DNA of 64,000 nt from Candidatus Nitrosopumilus sp. SW (GTDB lineage: Archaea; Thermoproteota; Nitrososphaeria; Nitrososphaerales; Nitrosopumilaceae), in the NCBI RefSeq assembly GCF_006740685.1, contig NZ_CP035425.1:969687-1033686 (forward strand), read 5' to 3'. A model generated the notes under the pieces. That model did no database searches, was not told where the DNA came from, and saw only the letters and a program-made list of their open reading frames with translations. Numbering within the stretch: the stretch's first letter is position 1; the number at the start of each line of letters is the position of its first letter. A program made the translations under genes and the position numbers. Shown here piece by piece: positions 61,501 through 64,000 of this stretch.

Positions 61501-62316
61501 CAAACTGGTGTATATCAAGGATTTTTGAATTTTCAAAGTGACATGCATGAAGTAAATGCACCAGTATCATTTGTAATTAAAGAACCTGTAACAGAAAATG
61601 ATTCAACGATTATCATTCATGGAAAACAAAGTGATGATGTTATTTATGGAAATGGATACACCAAAGGAGCATTTGATATGGTTAATCGTTACATGGCAGG
61701 TGATTGGCGACAATATTACTTTGATGTACAAAATGAATTTGTAAATTCTGCTGCTATTGAAATATCTTGGATTAGTGATGACACAAATTTAGCTGTATTT
61801 GTCATGGATCCTTTAGGACAAATCATTCAAACTAACGTTCCATCTGGAGTGTTTGGACATTTTCTTGGATGGCCATCCCTTGATTGGTTAGGAAACACTC
61901 CATTTAGTCAAGGTGGCGGATTTTTCCCAGTGAAAAACAAAGATGACACATCAACTGTATTGTATGTACCAATTAATCAAACTGGCACTTACACATTATT
62001 GACACACTCTACATTATTTGGAGGAAATTCTACAACTGAACCAATTACCCTTGCAGCCAAATTTACAAACATTTCACCTGAAATGATGTCTCAAGATACT
62101 GAAATCATAACTGAGGATGTTTTATCTTCTGACTTGGAAAAAATTACTGAAAATGAAACTATTTCCACTGGCGAAAAATCTATTTCAAAAGAAACCATCG
62201 TTATATCTGATGAGTCTGATTATTTACTTTTGGTAGGAATTGGAATAGGAATTACTATTGGAATTGCGATCGGAATTGTTTCTATCATTGTAATTCGACA
62301 AAAATCTACAAAGTGA
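58507..62316 (+). CDS. Subtilisin-like serine protease (S8), membrane-anchored
   Basis: A 1269-residue secreted protease. Residues 1-22 are a signal peptide (AIFFSILLLSSFLVNSYAF). The catalytic triad is Asp154 in IAIVDTGVDFSNPDI, His424 in DFMGHGTSSAAS and Ser648 in GGTSMAAPLVSG; SAGNSG at about 548 supplies the oxyanion Asn. The Asp-His distance, 270 residues, is far above the usual 30-60. A long C-terminal region has beta-sandwich domains and ends in a membrane helix (LLVGIGIGITIGIAIGIVSI). ATG 58507 begins the signal peptide; earlier in-frame starts overlap the upstream gene. Confidence 0.88.
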   Translation: MPKAAIFFSILLLSSFLVNSYAFTGDDVLFQDDSNEIEFHSQIIDINSNFFVENNFKRYLIFGSHFQNLDHIKNNAIYGIQSDNGFFYVSLLSEKNASLLATQGIHVIEDSKLEFHSSNNEILDASRIGEITGSTNAKQNYNASGNGTVIAIVDTGVDFSNPDIQHSLARDQINHPIMLDPDGQGIILTNATFFAYIDENEIIRNYTKPIPSHMTSSAYVTKEGVFLDISQEGKGSEIPIYNSFFPQIGSTPIFNGTLSNDMKIGEDNRNYIKSKSGQYHLGVIYQGGLSGPLAKIQVVPVLVVDSFIPGVYDTIIPDMSTSWEDYTRFDLPSGQRANYDFDFTDEKPIVLGSGKEFLVFDSNGDGVNDYSAGTIGAQVLDVYGVIRNNSTEIDDTLNAVNGTLLPALDPDGEFFGVMTDFMGHGTSSAASITSRGHETYNIYNDTKKYSIIGVAPDAKILPVKALWFGDTVYAWLWSAGFENEHNNWKFSGKPRADIISNSWGVSTFPSFKSSPGFDVLSLIQSMLATPHSLDDDYPGVVMVSSAGNSGHGYGTIGLPNASPFGIAVGATTNNVFVGYGPFKDQPRFGNTTDHYNHVVDFSSRGPTSIGDPKPDIMSIGAHGFVPSNVIKTQKDSKDESFSLFGGTSMAAPLVSGSAAILIEEMNKQYQNYDSFMIKNILMSTAVDLNNDPFTQGSGLANVNSALDYVHGKNGVFIVTNENSYDNIKKILEPSIENFNHTAVGFEQFKLPSHSLLMTSWFGGQLTAGERTTATFTITNPTDDEIFVDVKPKTISLIKHTQFNGTTFPRQQDSIMNKTDTFIPNYVKLSDVKPQEDLKDFFDEEKPIPDESSLMILNVNFPFDHFMNNTSDVYADDLKISSLYLYDWLDNNNDTKITSDEISLVNRGGSWGTVQEIRISEPNEKFDGVPLVGVYPVPTRYSYWLGNTNQNSTSIDYTISASYYQNDKWTMLWPESETISVPPNDTSTVDVTLVTPTDLQTGVYQGFLNFQSDMHEVNAPVSFVIKEPVTENDSTIIIHGKQSDDVIYGNGYTKGAFDMVNRYMAGDWRQYYFDVQNEFVNSAAIEISWISDDTNLAVFVMDPLGQIIQTNVPSGVFGHFLGWPSLDWLGNTPFSQGGGFFPVKNKDDTSTVLYVPINQTGTYTLLTHSTLFGGNSTTEPITLAAKFTNISPEMMSQDTEIITEDVLSSDLEKITENETISTGEKSISKETIVISDESDYLLLVGIGIGITIGIAIGIVSIIVIRQKSTK

Positions 62317-62359
62317 CTGAACAAGGTTTATAAGCAATTTGGCGAGTACGTCAGCTTGA

Positions 62360-62965
62360 ATGTCAGAGGTGGGGACGAAAAAGTCTGCCGGATTATCCCG
62401 AAGAGACTTTCTAAAGTTAATGGGTGCAGCAGGAACTGGTTTAGCTTTTGCTCCATTTGTCCCATTTGGTAATTTCATGCCAAACCCAAATCAGGCTTCA
62501 CTTGAGAAAGTGCCTGTTATTTTGCCTGATGGCACTCAAGCAAACATTAACACTTATCCAATTAATCATGCTGAAGTCATTACCTATCCTGCAACAGGTG
62601 ATGCAGCACTTGATGCTGAAGCATTTCGTAAATGGCAATTCATCAGACTTCCTGAAGAACTAGGTGGTGGAAAAAATGATGTTTCTGCATTTAGAGCTTT
62701 TAGTATGATCTGTCTTCATCTTTGGTGTTTGTGGAAATATTGGCCTGATGATGGAAGAAAAAGAGGTGAATGTCCTTGTCACGGAAGTATGTATGATCCT
62801 GTTTCTGGAACAGCATTTGTTGGTCCTGCATCAGTACAAGCTGCACCATCAAACACTTTACCTAAACTTACTTTGGAAGCTGATGCTGATGGATTGGTCT
62901 ATATCATGCCACCAAAGTTTAATGCACAAGAAAATGGAGTAATTGGATATGGCCGTTTCGCTTGA
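62360..62965 (+). CDS. Rieske iron-sulfur protein of a bc1/b6f-like complex
   Basis: A 201-residue 2Fe-2S electron carrier. Residues 11-40 form a twin-arginine signal-anchor (SRRDFLKLMGAAGTGLAFAPF; Arg14-Arg15), so the folded protein is exported by Tat. The Rieske boxes are CLHLWC (Cys118, His120, disulfide Cys123) and CPCHGS (Cys138, Cys140, His141), with 14 residues between. It carries electrons from the quinol site to a copper or heme acceptor. Its end overlaps the cytochrome b start by 17 bases. Confidence 0.93.
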   Translation: MSEVGTKKSAGLSRRDFLKLMGAAGTGLAFAPFVPFGNFMPNPNQASLEKVPVILPDGTQANINTYPINHAEVITYPATGDAALDAEAFRKWQFIRLPEELGGGKNDVSAFRAFSMICLHLWCLWKYWPDDGRKRGECPCHGSMYDPVSGTAFVGPASVQAAPSNTLPKLTLEADADGLVYIMPPKFNAQENGVIGYGRFA

Positions 62966-64000
62966 GCCAAGAAGAAATGGTGTAGTCGAATTTCTCTATT
63001 GGTTATGGGAAGGTGTAGATAGAACTATTTTTACTGCAATCAAGTTTTCATTCCCTGCAAGATTTGTAAGTCCATTTGGATTTTTGGGAATGCTTACATT
63101 CATTGTATTCATTATGTTGGGAGTTTCTGGAGCTCTGCTCATGTTTTACTATCAACCGATATTGGATAGAGCGTGGGATAGTGTTCAATTCATTAATGAT
63201 GAAGTTCCATTTGGATTCCACATTAGAAACATACACTATCATGGTTCTAATGCAATGGTACTCTTAGCTGTCCTTCACATGTATTATCAATACTTTAGTG
63301 GAAGATACAAAATTAGAAATGAAGTATTATGGATGACTGGTGTCATCTTAGGTGTTGTTACTATCCTAGAAGCATTTACTGGATATGATGTTATATTTTC
63401 TGAAAGAGCAGAACTTGCAATTAGTATTGCAGCGTCACTAACTACGTCAATTCCTATAGCGGGACCTGTTATTCGTGATGCGGCGCTGGGTAGTGGGTTC
63501 TCGGACTTTGTATTAAGATTCTATGCACAACATGTGTTCTTGTTACCAATAGTTATGCTTGGATTGATGGCAGTTCACTTCCCCCGATTCTTGGTGTTTG
63601 ATGTACCAATGGTAATGGCGATTGCTGGTGCAATTTTGATTACTGGTGGTGTCTTTCCAATTGATTTAGGATTCAAGTTTGAACCTACTGTACCGCCTGG
63701 TGTCACTGTTCCTGAATGGTATTTGACTGGAATTTACGCTTTCATGAGAACTCAATATGACAAGTTTGTAACTGGATTGTTGTGGCCTTTGATATTTATC
63801 ATATCGTTTGTATTGATTCCGTTTATCGATAGATACAAGAAATTCTCTTGGAGGGAAAGACCAATCATTACTGCATTTGGAATTACTAGTCTTGCACAAA
63901 TTATGGTGACAACTTATTGGGGATTCTATATCTCACCAGATATCTCAATTCCTTTAGTTGAACGTTTGGTAATTGATCCCGTATTCTTCTACAGTGTAAT
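62949..64000 (+). CDS. Cytochrome b of a bc1/b6f-like complex, partial at right edge
   Basis: Membrane subunit with two b hemes that oxidises quinol and pairs with the Rieske protein. The frame begins ATGGCCGTTTCGCTTGAGCC and encodes about 350 residues to the edge. Seen: a first helix LGMLTFIVFIMLGVSGALLM, heme-binding helix RNIHYHGSNAMVLLAVLHMY, a second pair in FYAQHVFLLPIVMLGLMAVH, and PEWYLTGIYAFMRTQ, the Qo-site PEWY motif. The PEWY motif after four helices shows that the subunit-IV portion is in the same gene, so it is a fused type. The end is missing. Confidence 0.9.
   Translation, partial: MAVSLEPRRNGVVEFLYWLWEGVDRTIFTAIKFSFPARFVSPFGFLGMLTFIVFIMLGVSGALLMFYYQPILDRAWDSVQFINDEVPFGFHIRNIHYHGSNAMVLLAVLHMYYQYFSGRYKIRNEVLWMTGVILGVVTILEAFTGYDVIFSERAELAISIAASLTTSIPIAGPVIRDAALGSGFSDFVLRFYAQHVFLLPIVMLGLMAVHFPRFLVFDVPMVMAIAGAILITGGVFPIDLGFKFEPTVPPGVTVPEWYLTGIYAFMRTQYDKFVTGLLWPLIFIISFVLIPFIDRYKKFSWRERPIITAFGITSLAQIMVTTYWGFYISPDISIPLVERLVIDPVFFYSV

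Overview
The window is a gene-dense, AT-rich stretch of an ammonia-oxidising thaumarchaeon of the Nitrosopumilus type. Diagnostic features are a TFE transcription factor, aNAC, a group II chaperonin, ribosomal proteins S27e and L44e, Csl4, Dph2, TiaS, aTrm56, MptE-type pterin synthesis, HMG-CoA reductase, a very large acidic S-layer-like protein and a Rieske/cytochrome b pair. Operon heads mostly look leaderless, with a TATA-like box about 25-30 bases before the start codon. Internal operon genes often start at TTG, sometimes behind a clear Shine-Dalgarno sequence.

Layout. 1-4.2 kb (minus): partial aldehyde dehydrogenase, the hflX-trm56-tfe group and an AbrB/PhoU protein. 4.2-9.1 kb (plus): PUA protein and aNAC, a coiled-coil stalk-like protein, a RuvC-fold protein, a zinc-ribbon protein, a UbiD decarboxylase and a hot-dog thioesterase. 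9.2-14.4 kb: an accessory-looking block with two phasin-like proteins, a protein with DNA-level tandem repeats and a zinc ribbon, and several unknown genes. 14.4-17 kb (minus): an Lrp/AsnC regulator with heme o synthase, then Asd. 17-21.2 kb (plus): a tight cobalamin nucleotide-loop operon (CobD-like, CbiP, CbiB, CobS, CobY), convergent with S27e/L44e.

21.7-38 kb: a divergent adenine deaminase-like amidohydrolase, thermosome, ROK kinase, GuaA, MptE facing FolP, GuaB, PheA, Csl4, a zinc-type dehydrogenase, a TPR protein, and Dph2 facing TiaS, whose stop codon overlaps the 3' end of an initiator tRNA-Met gene. 38-41.3 kb: a PQQ-type beta-propeller protein, HMG-CoA reductase and a membrane-anchored unknown. 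41.4-48.7 kb: a nine-gene histidine operon (hisG-D-C-HAD-B-H-A-F-I), where the HAD protein is a candidate histidinol-phosphatase and hisE is absent. 49.5-52 kb: threonine synthase coupled to a MoaD-like/E1 fusion. 52.2-62.3 kb: S-layer-like protein, an anchored surface protein and a subtilase with a very large Asp-His insert. 62.4-64 kb: Rieske protein and cytochrome b, running off the right edge.

The most notable observations are: the ubiquitin-like/E1 fusion next to threonine synthase (possible protein-thiocarboxylate sulfur chemistry); a cobyric acid synthase without its glutaminase domain in an ammonia-rich cell; two phasin-like proteins, one with a histone-H1-like tail; an adenine-deaminase homologue lacking signature catalytic residues; the TiaS/initiator-tRNA overlap; a subtilase of pyrolysin/TPP II-like spacing; 375-base tandem repeats; and three genes whose conserved N termini lack an ATG, GTG or TTG start.
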